Assembly (NCBI RefSeq): GCF_003201815.1
Contig: NZ_QJKB01000021.1
Location: 1 to 50,150 of the forward strand
Reading direction: 5' to 3'
DNA from: Undibacterium pigrum
GTDB lineage: Bacteria > Pseudomonadota > Gammaproteobacteria > Burkholderiales > Burkholderiaceae_D
Length of the DNA: 50,150 bases
Numbering within the stretch: the first letter of the stretch is position 1; every line of letters starts with the position of its first letter. Position numbers and translations under genes: made by a program. Positions 17,351 to 26,500 of this stretch are shown here, piece after piece. Under the pieces are notes generated by a model that saw only the letters and a list, made by a program, of their open reading frames with translations, did not search any database and was not told the DNA's origin.

Positions 17351-17375
17351 GTTGGCTCTTGGCAGCCAATTTTTT
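17351..17375 (+). terminator. Orphan Rho-independent terminator
   Basis: TTGGCT (17351-17356) and AGCCAA (17363-17368) pair across a six-base loop, followed by seven T residues. Just before it another short inverted repeat, ACGCCCG/CGGGCGT (17323-17351), is visible. No protein gene precedes it on the plus strand; the nearest coding region on that strand ends far upstream. The 530-bp region 17116-17646 otherwise has no convincing gene. Confidence 0.5.
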
Positions 17376-17655
17376 TCGTATTTTCCCCTCGCGAAATTGC
17401 GCGCTGTTTTTGCTGCGCAGTTCCATTTATCTTGCTTTGCATTACTGACAAATATTGATACTTTGCGTTACAAAGCGCGGCAAATTCAATAAAAACCCGC
17501 TAACTTCTGCTTGTTTTTAAGACCACAGACCAAAAATTCTTGCAATGAGAAAACAAGAAAAAAGTCATCTCCTGACAATATCTTACAAATTGTAGACAAT
17601 ATGATTGCAAAATTTGACTTGCCAATATATTTGATCACCTGATACATTGGGTTAC

Positions 17656-18663
17656 ATGTATCTGCAAAACGAAACAAATGGTGCAATGGTGAAGAGTTTG
17701 AATTGGCGGGGATTATGGGCTGCTGGCCGTGTGCTGCTGCCTTTAGCGAACAAAAGGCAGCCAGCCGCAGTTGGCCTGATGAGCAGTTTGCGCTGGGCTT
17801 TGCAATTGCGGCTGGGCGATGAGCACAGCAATCTCAAAAGCAAATGTCTGTTCTTGCTGCGTAGCGGCATGCAGCCTGGCGTCAGCCTGCGCTGGTATCA
17901 CTATCTGCACCAGACTTACTTGCGCAAGGCCATACCGGCAGACCTGAGTTTGTTTGATGCGGTACACCGTCCTTTCTTTGACCGGCAGATTTGCAGCGCA
18001 TCACGCCTGCGTTTGCTGCGCAATCACTTCCATTTATCCGCCCAGTTACTGGGCCAGCAACGCGCCCGCGAAGTGCTGGCAGGCAAGACGCTGGAACTGG
18101 CCAGGTTGCAAGGCAAGAACCAGGAAGATTATCGCATCAGCCTGTTTCGCAGTTGTGCCTTCAAGCGCGAAGGCGGCCTCAGCCTGGGTTTGTTCCAGGA
18201 TGGCCGTTTACTGCAATGCCTGAGTTTTTCTTTCGATCATAAAGACCGGCAACTGATACTAAGGGTTGGCGGCCTGCAGTCTTGCAAGCAGGATGCCCGT
18301 GCAGCCATACGTGCCTGCACCAAGAGCCTGCACGGCATACAGCCGCGCCTGTTGCTGATAGAAGCTTTGCGCAGCCTGGCACGCGCCTTGCACTGTGCTG
18401 ACATAGAATGCATCGCCAAAAAGAACCATATCTACCAGTCCTGGCGCTATCGTTTCAGCAAAACCATACGGGCAGAATATGATGGCCTGTGGCAAAGCGC
18501 AGGCGCGCAGGCGCAAGCCAATGGCAATTACTCGCTGCCTATGGACAGCGAAGACACGCCGCTGTCAGAACGGCCATCGAACAAGCGCAGCGAGTACCGC
18601 GCTCGCGACATACTGACGACTGCCATGCGCGATGGCATACGGCAAAATCTGGCCATGGTCTGA
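17656..18663 (+). CDS. VirK/YbjX family protein (DUF535)
   Basis: A 335-residue protein of the DUF535 family, named after Shigella VirK and E. coli YbjX, implicated in virulence protein localisation and resistance to antimicrobial peptides. The typical order is visible: an N-terminal LVxP-like helix region, PGVSLRWYHYLHQTYLRK, then EGGLSLGLFQDGRLLQCLSFSF, LRVGGLQSCKQDARAAIR, CTKSLHGIQPRLLLIEALRSLA and a final KTIRAEYDGLWQSAG. The ATG at 17656 is used; a TTG at 17647 and ATG at 17686 are alternatives and no start has a clear ribosome binding site. The AT-rich 17400-17650 region probably holds its promoter. It stands alone. Confidence 0.85.
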   Translation: MYLQNETNGAMVKSLNWRGLWAAGRVLLPLANKRQPAAVGLMSSLRWALQLRLGDEHSNLKSKCLFLLRSGMQPGVSLRWYHYLHQTYLRKAIPADLSLFDAVHRPFFDRQICSASRLRLLRNHFHLSAQLLGQQRAREVLAGKTLELARLQGKNQEDYRISLFRSCAFKREGGLSLGLFQDGRLLQCLSFSFDHKDRQLILRVGGLQSCKQDARAAIRACTKSLHGIQPRLLLIEALRSLARALHCADIECIAKKNHIYQSWRYRFSKTIRAEYDGLWQSAGAQAQANGNYSLPMDSEDTPLSERPSNKRSEYRARDILTTAMRDGIRQNLAMV

Positions 18664-18725
18664 GTAGTAATGGCCGGAGTGAGCACTGCCCTCCTGGAAG
18701 GGTAGACGCAGGCTGGTATGAAGCG

Positions 18726-20345
18726 CTAGCTTAGCTTTTTACAGGATTCCATTTCTTTACTACTCAGTTTACTGCGAAGAATTATTTTTGTTTTTTGACT
18801 AAAATTTGGTGCAATGAGCAAATCAGGAAACTTGCCTGTATTTTCCTTGTTGATTTGCTTGCCCAAGTCCGCAGGGTCGGTACCCAGGCATTTTTTGAAT
18901 GCTGCCTTATCCACTCCGGCGAGCTGATATATTTTTTCATTGAAAATTCCGATACGCTGCCCCGCCTCTTGTTTTACAAGAAAGATGAGAAATTTTTCAG
19001 ACACCTGCAACTGAGTTATCTCTTTTTTTTCTTCCTGGCCTTTGTCTTCACTGCCAGTCTTACTTTTCACTGACACAACATGACGAAAAAAAACGGGGCC
19101 ATCATATTCGCGGATAATATTGTTGTCTTCTGCTGCGCTGTTACTGGCCGATGCTGATAATGAGGCTGATATTGAGGCTGCAATGACAGGGGGTGCATTA
19201 TCTTCAGGATCTGCTTCGAAAATGCGGGTGTTCGATGCCGATGCTGGAACCGGGGGTTTTTCGGGTGTATGCACATATTCGGGCGATGTATGGTTGCTGG
19301 TCTTTGCTTTGTTCATCAAAAATAAGGCGATAAGAAACAGCGTCACGACCAACAGGATAGAGGCAAGCAGTAAAAGATTTTCGCTGATGGAAAAACCACG
19401 GATTTTTCTTTTATCGCTGCGTTTGTCTGTCCGGCCCGGTTCTATCTGCAATCCCTCAAATCTGTCGTCTAAGCTTGGATCTGGCAACTTTTCCGGGCTT
19501 TGTCCTTTTGTTCTTAAGCGGTATTGCAGCTCATCTATGGTGGCATCGAGTTCGTTGAGATGTGCCTCATCAATCTTCCTGGCATCCCGTTCTTTTTTCA
19601 GAAGACCGTTACTCAGATCAAGTTCTTTTTTAGCTTTTTCGAGTTCTCTCTCTGCCTCAATTGCACGGAGGGCATATTTTTTTGCTTCGTTCGTGGCCTT
19701 TTGCAAACTGAGTTCCAGTTGCTTGCTATGTGAACTACGCTTGCCCATGCCTTTGACGATGCCGACTTTTTCTCCGCGCAAAAGTGGTGCAAGAAAGTGT
19801 TCCAGTTCTTCATCCACATCGACATAAGCAGATATGGTGCCATTACCTGGCCTGATTGCGGTTGCGGCTGGCAGGTAAATTCTGGCGTCAATATTGCTGG
19901 CATGTTGGACCAACTGGCTCATGACTGCTGGCAACCACTCGTCAGTGATGCTGGAGAAGCTGGCGATGGAAAACTGAAATAGCGGTGCCTGGTCAGCCGA
20001 CAGTGCGTCAGTACGTGCAAATATTTTTCCTGATTGCTCAAAAAAATCAAACAGTCTGGAGAAAATTGTCCACAACTCACCGACTGCCAGGGGTGTCAGG
20101 CCTGGGTGGATAATGGACATGCCAAAGTGCGCATTGGCCCTGCCACCGCTGCCAATGAAACGGTAATTGACATAACTGAACATCCAGCCACTGGCGGTAG
20201 GCTCGATGAACAGTATCTCTGGCGGCTGGCTACTGGCCTCGACGTAATAGGGCCGGACGAATTCAGTCAGTGACACAGGCCAGCATTCCTGACCTGTGGT
20301 GACACCAAACACGGCAACTTGCATGGATTGCGCTTCACTCAGCAT
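18726..20345 (-). CDS. Coiled-coil single-TM protein of the GTPase cluster
   Basis: A 539-residue protein, the last gene of the four-gene cluster. Residues 1-200 form a folded domain I do not recognise (VAVFGVTTGQECWPVSLTEF, LFIEPTASGWMFSYVNYRF). A charged coiled coil follows (about 207-280), then a basic linker, one TM helix (about 323-344), a Ser/Ala-rich low-complexity stretch (about 355-425) and a C-terminal domain on the far side of the membrane with two cysteines (KKCLGTDP and MESCKKLS). The start lies six bases after the GTPase stop. The architecture, a cytoplasmic sensor-like domain joined to the membrane, would suit a signalling or effector subunit (inference). Confidence 0.75.
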   Translation of the reverse strand: MLSEAQSMQVAVFGVTTGQECWPVSLTEFVRPYYVEASSQPPEILFIEPTASGWMFSYVNYRFIGSGGRANAHFGMSIIHPGLTPLAVGELWTIFSRLFDFFEQSGKIFARTDALSADQAPLFQFSIASFSSITDEWLPAVMSQLVQHASNIDARIYLPAATAIRPGNGTISAYVDVDEELEHFLAPLLRGEKVGIVKGMGKRSSHSKQLELSLQKATNEAKKYALRAIEAERELEKAKKELDLSNGLLKKERDARKIDEAHLNELDATIDELQYRLRTKGQSPEKLPDPSLDDRFEGLQIEPGRTDKRSDKRKIRGFSISENLLLLASILLVVTLFLIALFLMNKAKTSNHTSPEYVHTPEKPPVPASASNTRIFEADPEDNAPPVIAASISASLSASASNSAAEDNNIIREYDGPVFFRHVVSVKSKTGSEDKGQEEKKEITQLQVSEKFLIFLVKQEAGQRIGIFNEKIYQLAGVDKAAFKKCLGTDPADLGKQINKENTGKFPDLLIAPNFSQKTKIILRSKLSSKEMESCKKLS

Positions 20346-20351
20346 GGCCGC

Positions 20352-21266
20352 TCAAGCCCAGAATTTCCACCAGGGGCTGCCGACCAGCAGGGTCAGCATG
20401 GCCTCGGTGAGCCTGGCTGGATATTCATGCGCAGGATGGGCGCGGTATTCAGTGTTGGTCTTGACATCCGTCTTGAAGGTACCACTCCAGTAAGGGATGA
20501 TTTTTTTGCCCTTGATCGGTGAGTTACGATAAGCGCTGGCAGTCTCGGGAAATTTTCCACCGGCACTGAATGCTTTATTTGCACATTCAAGTTCAGTCAT
20601 GCCCGTCTGCATAACAGGGTCGTTTTTTATCTTGGTATAGAGCAGCAAGAAACGGTCGCGGCCAGGCTTGACTTTTGCACGAATAAATTCAGAAACAGCC
20701 TTATCATAGGCAGCCATCTTGCTAGGGTCGCCGCCAAACATATCATGTGAGAATACAAACAAATACACTTTATCGTGCGAACGTTCAGCCAGGTCACTTA
20801 GATACAAGGGGGAAAACAAGCCTTGCTCAATGGAGAAATAATCTTCGCCTGGTGCCTCCAGGGCAATAAATAACGGTCTTTCATTTTGCTTGGCGTTGAT
20901 GACAAAATATTCGCTGGTAGACCCTATATAGGTTTCACTGGCCGCAATCTTTTCCAGGAATTGATTAGTCTGGTTTCTGTAGCCTTCCGGCACATGTTGC
21001 AAAATGTCGGGCAGGGGCAGCCAACTGAAAGCATGGCGCGTGGGGATATTGCCAGCCAGTTTGTGAGTACTATAGGCAATCAGACTGCCCAATATCGCCG
21101 TCTTGCCAACATTGTGAGGCCCTACCAGCATGATCAGGGGTTTGTCATGCGGCAGGTTGAGAACGCGTCGTTTATCCAATTGTGCGGCATTGGGGGCCTG
21201 CGATTCTTTGCTTACAGTTTCATCCGGGCTGACGAAGGTGGGTAGTGCGCTTTTTTCCAGATTCAT
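20352..21266 (-). CDS. P-loop GTPase-like protein
   Basis: A soluble NTPase, 304 residues from the ATG at 21266, which has AAGGA seven bases upstream. A second ATG at 21281 overlaps the stop of the upstream gene (TAATG). The Walker A/G1 motif is LVGPHNVGKTAILGSL, about residues 47-62. A G3-like segment reads FIALEAPGEDYF, with Glu in place of the usual Asp of DxxG, and a G4-like LLLYTKIKND follows. These features resemble the TRAFAC-type GTPases found in bacterial GTPase-associated conflict systems, but I cannot assign a named family. It sits between two membrane proteins in the same cluster, so it probably works at the membrane with them. Confidence 0.75.
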   Translation of the reverse strand: MNLEKSALPTFVSPDETVSKESQAPNAAQLDKRRVLNLPHDKPLIMLVGPHNVGKTAILGSLIAYSTHKLAGNIPTRHAFSWLPLPDILQHVPEGYRNQTNQFLEKIAASETYIGSTSEYFVINAKQNERPLFIALEAPGEDYFSIEQGLFSPLYLSDLAERSHDKVYLFVFSHDMFGGDPSKMAAYDKAVSEFIRAKVKPGRDRFLLLYTKIKNDPVMQTGMTELECANKAFSAGGKFPETASAYRNSPIKGKKIIPYWSGTFKTDVKTNTEYRAHPAHEYPARLTEAMLTLLVGSPWWKFWA

Positions 21267-21280
21267 GATTTTATCCTTCA

Positions 21281-22360
21281 TTAATATTCGCGGCGGTCAA
21301 GCAGACCGAAGTAAAAAAATACGGCAAAGGCAAGTTCAAACACCACACCAAACAAGATTGCCCAGCGCACCTTGCTGGTGCTGACCACGCCACCTTCTGA
21401 GCGGTCTTTACCTGCCCAGACTTCGCCCCAGAAATAAGGCAGGCTATGCAGCTCTACACTGGGTGGTACTTCGGGATAGGGAGCAACATCGCTAGCCTTG
21501 CTTTGCCCTATGACGGACTTGAGCAAGCTGACCCGCTTGGCCAGATCATTGCGAATGGCATAGGCACGTTTGAGCAGGCTGACGATGGTTTTTTCTGGCT
21601 CTGGATTGAAATCTTTTTTCATCAGTGCCAGGTCAGCCAGCAGTTGCTGGAAATCTGCACTGGTCAGCTGGTCGGTAATTTCTTTGCCATAGACGCGTTT
21701 TTCGACGATGCGCTGGTTCTTGATGGCCCTGGCCTTGGCTTCAAAATCATCCATCGCACTTTTGCTGGGGACACTCACTCCGTCCCTGCTTGAATTGAAG
21801 TTCAGCGTGACGCCTCCCAGGCTGCGTTCCAGTGCTTTTTTCTTTTGATCAAAGATGACGCCCGTGCCTGGCCGGTCGAGATTTTTGGCTTCACTGATGG
21901 TGTCGGCCAGCCTGGCCTCCACTTCGGCATTGAGGTTGTTGACGGCTTTGCTGATGATGGCATTGGCGTCGGCATTGACTTGCGAAAGATCACGGTATAC
22001 TTCATTGACTTCCTGCTCACGCATGGCATTGCTGGTCATGCGGAAGTAAACGTTATGAATGCTGGCAGACATACTCACAATGAAGGCAAACACAAATATC
22101 AGAATGCCGGAGACAAAACGCAAGGCCTTATAGTTGACGTATTTGTGCTCGGCAAAGGCTGACTTGGCCATGGCCATGCCTGCAGCCCCCAGTCCCAGCA
22201 TGAGTATGGCTGCCAGAAAGGCGAATATTTGAAAATAGAGACTGGCAGACAACTGCCTGGAAAGTGATTCTGTGGCCGTCCAGACCAGCCCTGTGCTGGC
22301 GACAGCAACGGCCAGCAATGAAAAACGCTGATTGGTGGTGAGGTCTTGATAATGCATCAT
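21281..22360 (-). CDS. Multi-TM protein with long helical loop (GTPase cluster)
   Basis: A protein of 359 residues starting MMHYQDL at 22360, behind a GGGGA ribosome binding site. Three hydrophobic segments lie at about 14-35, 42-66 and 80-100, then a helical, charged soluble region (about 110-310), and a final TM helix (VRWAILFGVVFELAFAVFFYFG). Short N-terminal TM bundle plus long helical loop plus C-terminal TM resembles DUF4407-like proteins, but no motif settles it. It shares one base with the earliest possible start of the GTPase gene, so co-expression is likely. The function is unknown; it may be the membrane anchor or sensor of the cluster. Confidence 0.75.
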   Translation of the reverse strand: MMHYQDLTTNQRFSLLAVAVASTGLVWTATESLSRQLSASLYFQIFAFLAAILMLGLGAAGMAMAKSAFAEHKYVNYKALRFVSGILIFVFAFIVSMSASIHNVYFRMTSNAMREQEVNEVYRDLSQVNADANAIISKAVNNLNAEVEARLADTISEAKNLDRPGTGVIFDQKKKALERSLGGVTLNFNSSRDGVSVPSKSAMDDFEAKARAIKNQRIVEKRVYGKEITDQLTSADFQQLLADLALMKKDFNPEPEKTIVSLLKRAYAIRNDLAKRVSLLKSVIGQSKASDVAPYPEVPPSVELHSLPYFWGEVWAGKDRSEGGVVSTSKVRWAILFGVVFELAFAVFFYFGLLDRREY

Positions 22361-22474
22361 TTTGCTATTCCCCGTTGGCGGTGCTTGCACCGATTTTTAT
22401 GAAACTGGCACATCGCCAGAATGCTTTTGTTGACTATCTGCGGCGATGGTCCGGGCAATCGCCGCCTGACCTTT

Positions 22475-23125
22475 CTATACTGCGATGACGCTGACACAGC
22501 ATCTGAGACCTTCCAGCTCAGGAAAGCAAAGTTGCCGGTTTTCATCTACCATCTTCCAGTAAGACACCACCCATGCAGGCGAGGATGGCGCGACGAAATC
22601 CATTTCCAGCAAAACCGACTGGCCCGGCATGGTGCTGGGAACAGCTATCTCGGTGCGGGCCGGTGTCAGGGAATAATTGAGGGCAATATAGTCGTCCCCC
22701 GATTTGCGGTACACCTGCGACACCTGGTCCAGACAAACCAGCCTGCGCCCTACCCAGGGCTGCTCACCCTGATTGGCGATTTCCCATTGCTTGGTAAACC
22801 TTTGGCCTATGGCCACCATGTCGCCATCCGGATAATTGACATCGCGGATAAAGCGACTGGCATCCTTTTTCTTCTTGCGTAACCAGTCCCCGCGCGTTGG
22901 CGCAGTAGTCCCGGCCAGATACTGGCTGACCAGGTGGTGCGGGTTATGGTCCAGCGCATACGCCAGGCTGGCCAGCGTGCGTATGGTGGGATGCAAGACT
23001 TCTCCCGCCATGATCTTGAGCAAGGCATTGCGGCTGATCTTGGCCCGCCGCGCAAGCTCTGAGTCACTGACATTTTGCTTGCGTGCTTCTTGACGCAGGA
23101 AATTGACCAAATCCAGACTACTCAT
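22475..23125 (-). CDS. HTH protein with an NBR1-like four-tryptophan (FW) domain
   Basis: A 216-residue protein. An XRE-type helix-turn-helix occupies residues 3-65 (SDSELARRAKISRNALLKIM, PTIRTLASLAYAL). After a basic linker, residues 92-214 form an Ig-like domain of the NBR1/FW type: FIRDVNYPDGDMVAIGQ, FTKQWEIANQGEQPW, VPSTMPGQSVLLEMDF and SYWKMVDENRQLCFP. The four tryptophans expected of an FW domain are present at W114, W124, W185 and W190. In eukaryotes the domain occurs in NBR1-type receptors; in bacteria it is known attached to HTH domains but has no assigned role. GGAG precedes the ATG. It is the first gene of the cluster, 114 bases ahead of the membrane gene, so it may regulate the cluster. 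Confidence 0.85.
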   Translation of the reverse strand: MSSLDLVNFLRQEARKQNVSDSELARRAKISRNALLKIMAGEVLHPTIRTLASLAYALDHNPHHLVSQYLAGTTAPTRGDWLRKKKKDASRFIRDVNYPDGDMVAIGQRFTKQWEIANQGEQPWVGRRLVCLDQVSQVYRKSGDDYIALNYSLTPARTEIAVPSTMPGQSVLLEMDFVAPSSPAWVVSYWKMVDENRQLCFPELEGLRCCVSVIAV

Positions 23126-23580
23126 AAGCTCCCCATTTATTTCATTATTTACATGTCTAAATTGTAACGAAACGAGCTTTGTCGAATTTATTCTTTTAAC
23201 AATCTTTTAAGTATTTGACATGACTTATAAAAAGTTTATCAAGCAAGCTGTAATCTATAGTTGGCAATTTGCGAGGGATTTTGTGTTTTTTTAATTATTT
23301 TTTAATAACTTCTCAGAGCTACGCCCGGGATCTTGTGTTTTGCATGCGGGGAGCTGATGGAGGCTGGATACTCAGGTTTTCTGCTGCCGTCTGGGGAAAG
23401 CTTATGGAGCCTTTGGTGCACAGTTCCAATTCTCAGAGGACGCTTCACTGCAGCCACATGACCAGCGCCTGCAAATCAAGCCGCTCATACCAAAAACCCC
23501 ACACTCTTCCACATTCCCTTACAATTCTCATAAGAATATCGTCTAAACTTCCATATCACCCCTTACCGGAGACCCGCCAG

Positions 23581-26500
23581 ATGAGCGTCCAGCAGGAGCC
23601 ACACTCTGCCGTCAGGCTCTTAGTCATGACGGGCTTCTGGTATTTCGTGCTGGCCGTGGCAGGCATTTTGCTGACGCCGGGGGATGATCCTATTGCCACG
23701 CTGTGGTATGCCAATGCCCTGGCAGTGGCCTTTATGTATGAACAGGGACGCAGGCGACAGGGGCAGATGGTAGTGCTGGTGGCCGTGGCAAGTTTTGCAG
23801 CCAATATGCTGACGGGTAGCAGTGCAGCGGTGGCAGGCATGTTTGCCTTTGCCAATTGCCTTGAAACCGTGCTGGTCAGCTATACCATACGCCAGGGTGA
23901 CCTGGCCCGCGACTTTGACCGTTCTGGCAGCCAGTTGCTCAAACTCATCTTGCTGGGTTTTTTCCTGCCCTGCGCCTGTAGTGCCACCTTCGTGGCAACG
24001 CTGATGGCCTGGGATGGCCAGGCTGATTTTGGCCGTACCTTTACTAACTGGTATGTCAGTGCAGCACTGGGCCAAACCCTGATTTTCCCTTTGCTGCGCC
24101 TGGGAATGCGACAAAACGCATTTGCCAACTGGAGCGCAAACTGGCTGCGCTTTACCCGCTTCACCCTTACGGTGCTGCTACTGGTCATGCTGGGTTTAAT
24201 GTATCTGCCCTTCCCTTTCATCTATGTGCTGGTGGCACTGAGCTTTGCCGCTACCAGGCTGACCTATGAAGAATCACACTTGTTGCTGGTGCTGGTCATC
24301 ACCAGCCTGGGGTTGATGATTTCTTTTGGTCAGATCGCTTCACCCCATGATTTTCCTGACTGGAAAATCGTCTTGCTATACCTGCCTATACTAATGACAG
24401 CCATCCCACCCATGCTGCTGTCGACCAGCATGAATGAAAGCCGCCTCAAGGAAGCAGCGCGCCTGCAGGCATTGCAGGAGTTGGCACATAGCCAGGCCAG
24501 CCTGCAAGCCACCATCAACCACATGCCTGCCATGATCAGTTATTGTGACAGGCAACTGACGATGCGTTTTGCCAATGAAGCCTTCCTGCAGTGGTTTGGT
24601 TTTGCGAACACCAATATCAAGGGCATGCCTGTGCAAAAAGTCATCGGTGAGGCCGTGTATGCACAAAGCAAGGCCCATATCGAAGCTGCACTGGCAGGCG
24701 AACCACAATTATTTGAACGCACCCTGACAGGCCAGAATGAGCAAAGACGTTACCTGCTGACTTCCTACGTGCCGCATGTCAGTCATGGCGAGGTGCATGG
24801 GATCTATGTGTTTTCTACGGATATCAGCCCGCTCAAGCAGGCGCAATTGCAAGAGCAGCGCACCCAGGCCAGGCTGCAGAGCCTGTTTGCGGCAGCCAGT
24901 GAATTTGCCATCATCTCTTGCGATTTGCAGGGCACGATACGCTTTTTCAGTCACGGTGCAGAGCGTATGCTGGGCTATGCCGAGGCCGAGATGGTGGGCC
25001 TGCACACCCCGGACATCATCCATCTTGATTCTGAAATGCTGACCAGGGCAGCATTACTGACGGCAGAACTAGGCTATCCTGTACAAGGTTTTGAGGTGTT
25101 TGCCGCCAAGGCCAGGCTGGGCGAGGTGCAGGCCCAGCAATGGACTTATGTCCACAAGGATGGCAGCCATATACCAGTGAGCCTGGTCATCAGCGCGGTG
25201 CATAATGAGGCGGGCCAGATTGATGGCTTTCTGGGTATTGCCATCGATATCAGCCGCCAGCAACAGCTCGAAGCCTCGCTCATAGCAGCGCGTGACCAGG
25301 CCGAGATGGCCAGCCGTACCAAATCAGAATTCCTGGCCAATATGAGCCATGAAATCCGCACGCCCATGAATGCGGTGCTGGGCATGAGTTATTTGCTGGG
25401 CAAGACCGAGCTCAACGCCGATCAGCGCAATTATCTGGAAATGATACGCTCGTCCGGCCAGTCTTTGCTGGGCATCCTGAATGATATTCTGGATATTTCC
25501 AAGATAGAGGCAGGTCGCATAGAGTTGTCGCCCACCCGTTTTTATCTCAAGGACATACTCAGCGCCCTGGCCAATATGATGTCAGTCAATGTCGGTGAAA
25601 AGCAGCTGGAATTATCGATGGGCATAGACACCGCCGTCCCCAGAGAGCTGATAGGCGACGCCCTGCGCCTGCAACAGGTGCTCATCAATATCACAGGCAA
25701 TGCCATCAAGTTTACCGAGCAGGGAGAAGTATCGCTGCTGGTACAGCTGGCGTCAGAGGATGGGCAAGGCGGGCAGGCCGGTCAGGATGCCGGCAGCCTG
25801 CTGGTACAGTTTATTATCCGCGACACTGGCATAGGCATGTCGACAGAGCAGATCAGCCGCATGTTCAGCGCCTTTGAGCAGGCCGATGCCTCGACTTCTC
25901 GCCGCTTTGGGGGCACTGGCCTGGGGCTGGCCATCTCTAAACGCCTGGTCGATTTGATGGATGGCGATATCCAGGTGAAAAGCCAGGAAGGCCAGGGCAC
26001 CGAGTTCATCGTCAGCGTGCCCATGCAGGCTGCCCCTGCAATGCCGCTGCCAGAAGAGAATTGCCAGCCTGCCAGCTTGCCTCTGGCCGACGGCAGGTCA
26101 CGTAAAATTCTGGTGGTGGATGACAATGCCACCAGCCGCAGCTATATTGCCAAAACCATAGAAGCCTGGGGCTGGCAGGCAGATACCGCCAGTTCTGGCG
26201 AGCAAGCCTTGCAAAAAGTGCGCGAGCGACTGGCGCAAATGACTGGCCCCGACTATGATTACTGTGCCATTCTGATAGACTGGCACATGCCCGGCCAGGA
26301 TGGCCTGGCCACCCTGGCAGCCATCAAAGCCATACTAGCCAGCCAGCACATCCCCCTGATACTGATGAGTAGCGCCTATGACCGTAGCGCCCTGAATATG
26401 GATGGCAAACCCGACGCCCCCGATGCCGTACTGCTAAAACCAGTGACTGGCTCCAGCCTCTACGATGTGCTGCAAGAAACCAGCCGCCATCTGCAGCAGC

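Noticed and set aside
23269..23580. 104-codon N-terminal extension of the hybrid kinase
   Set aside because: The extension is not protein-like and the internal ATG at 23581 has a good ribosome binding site right before the MASE1 domain.
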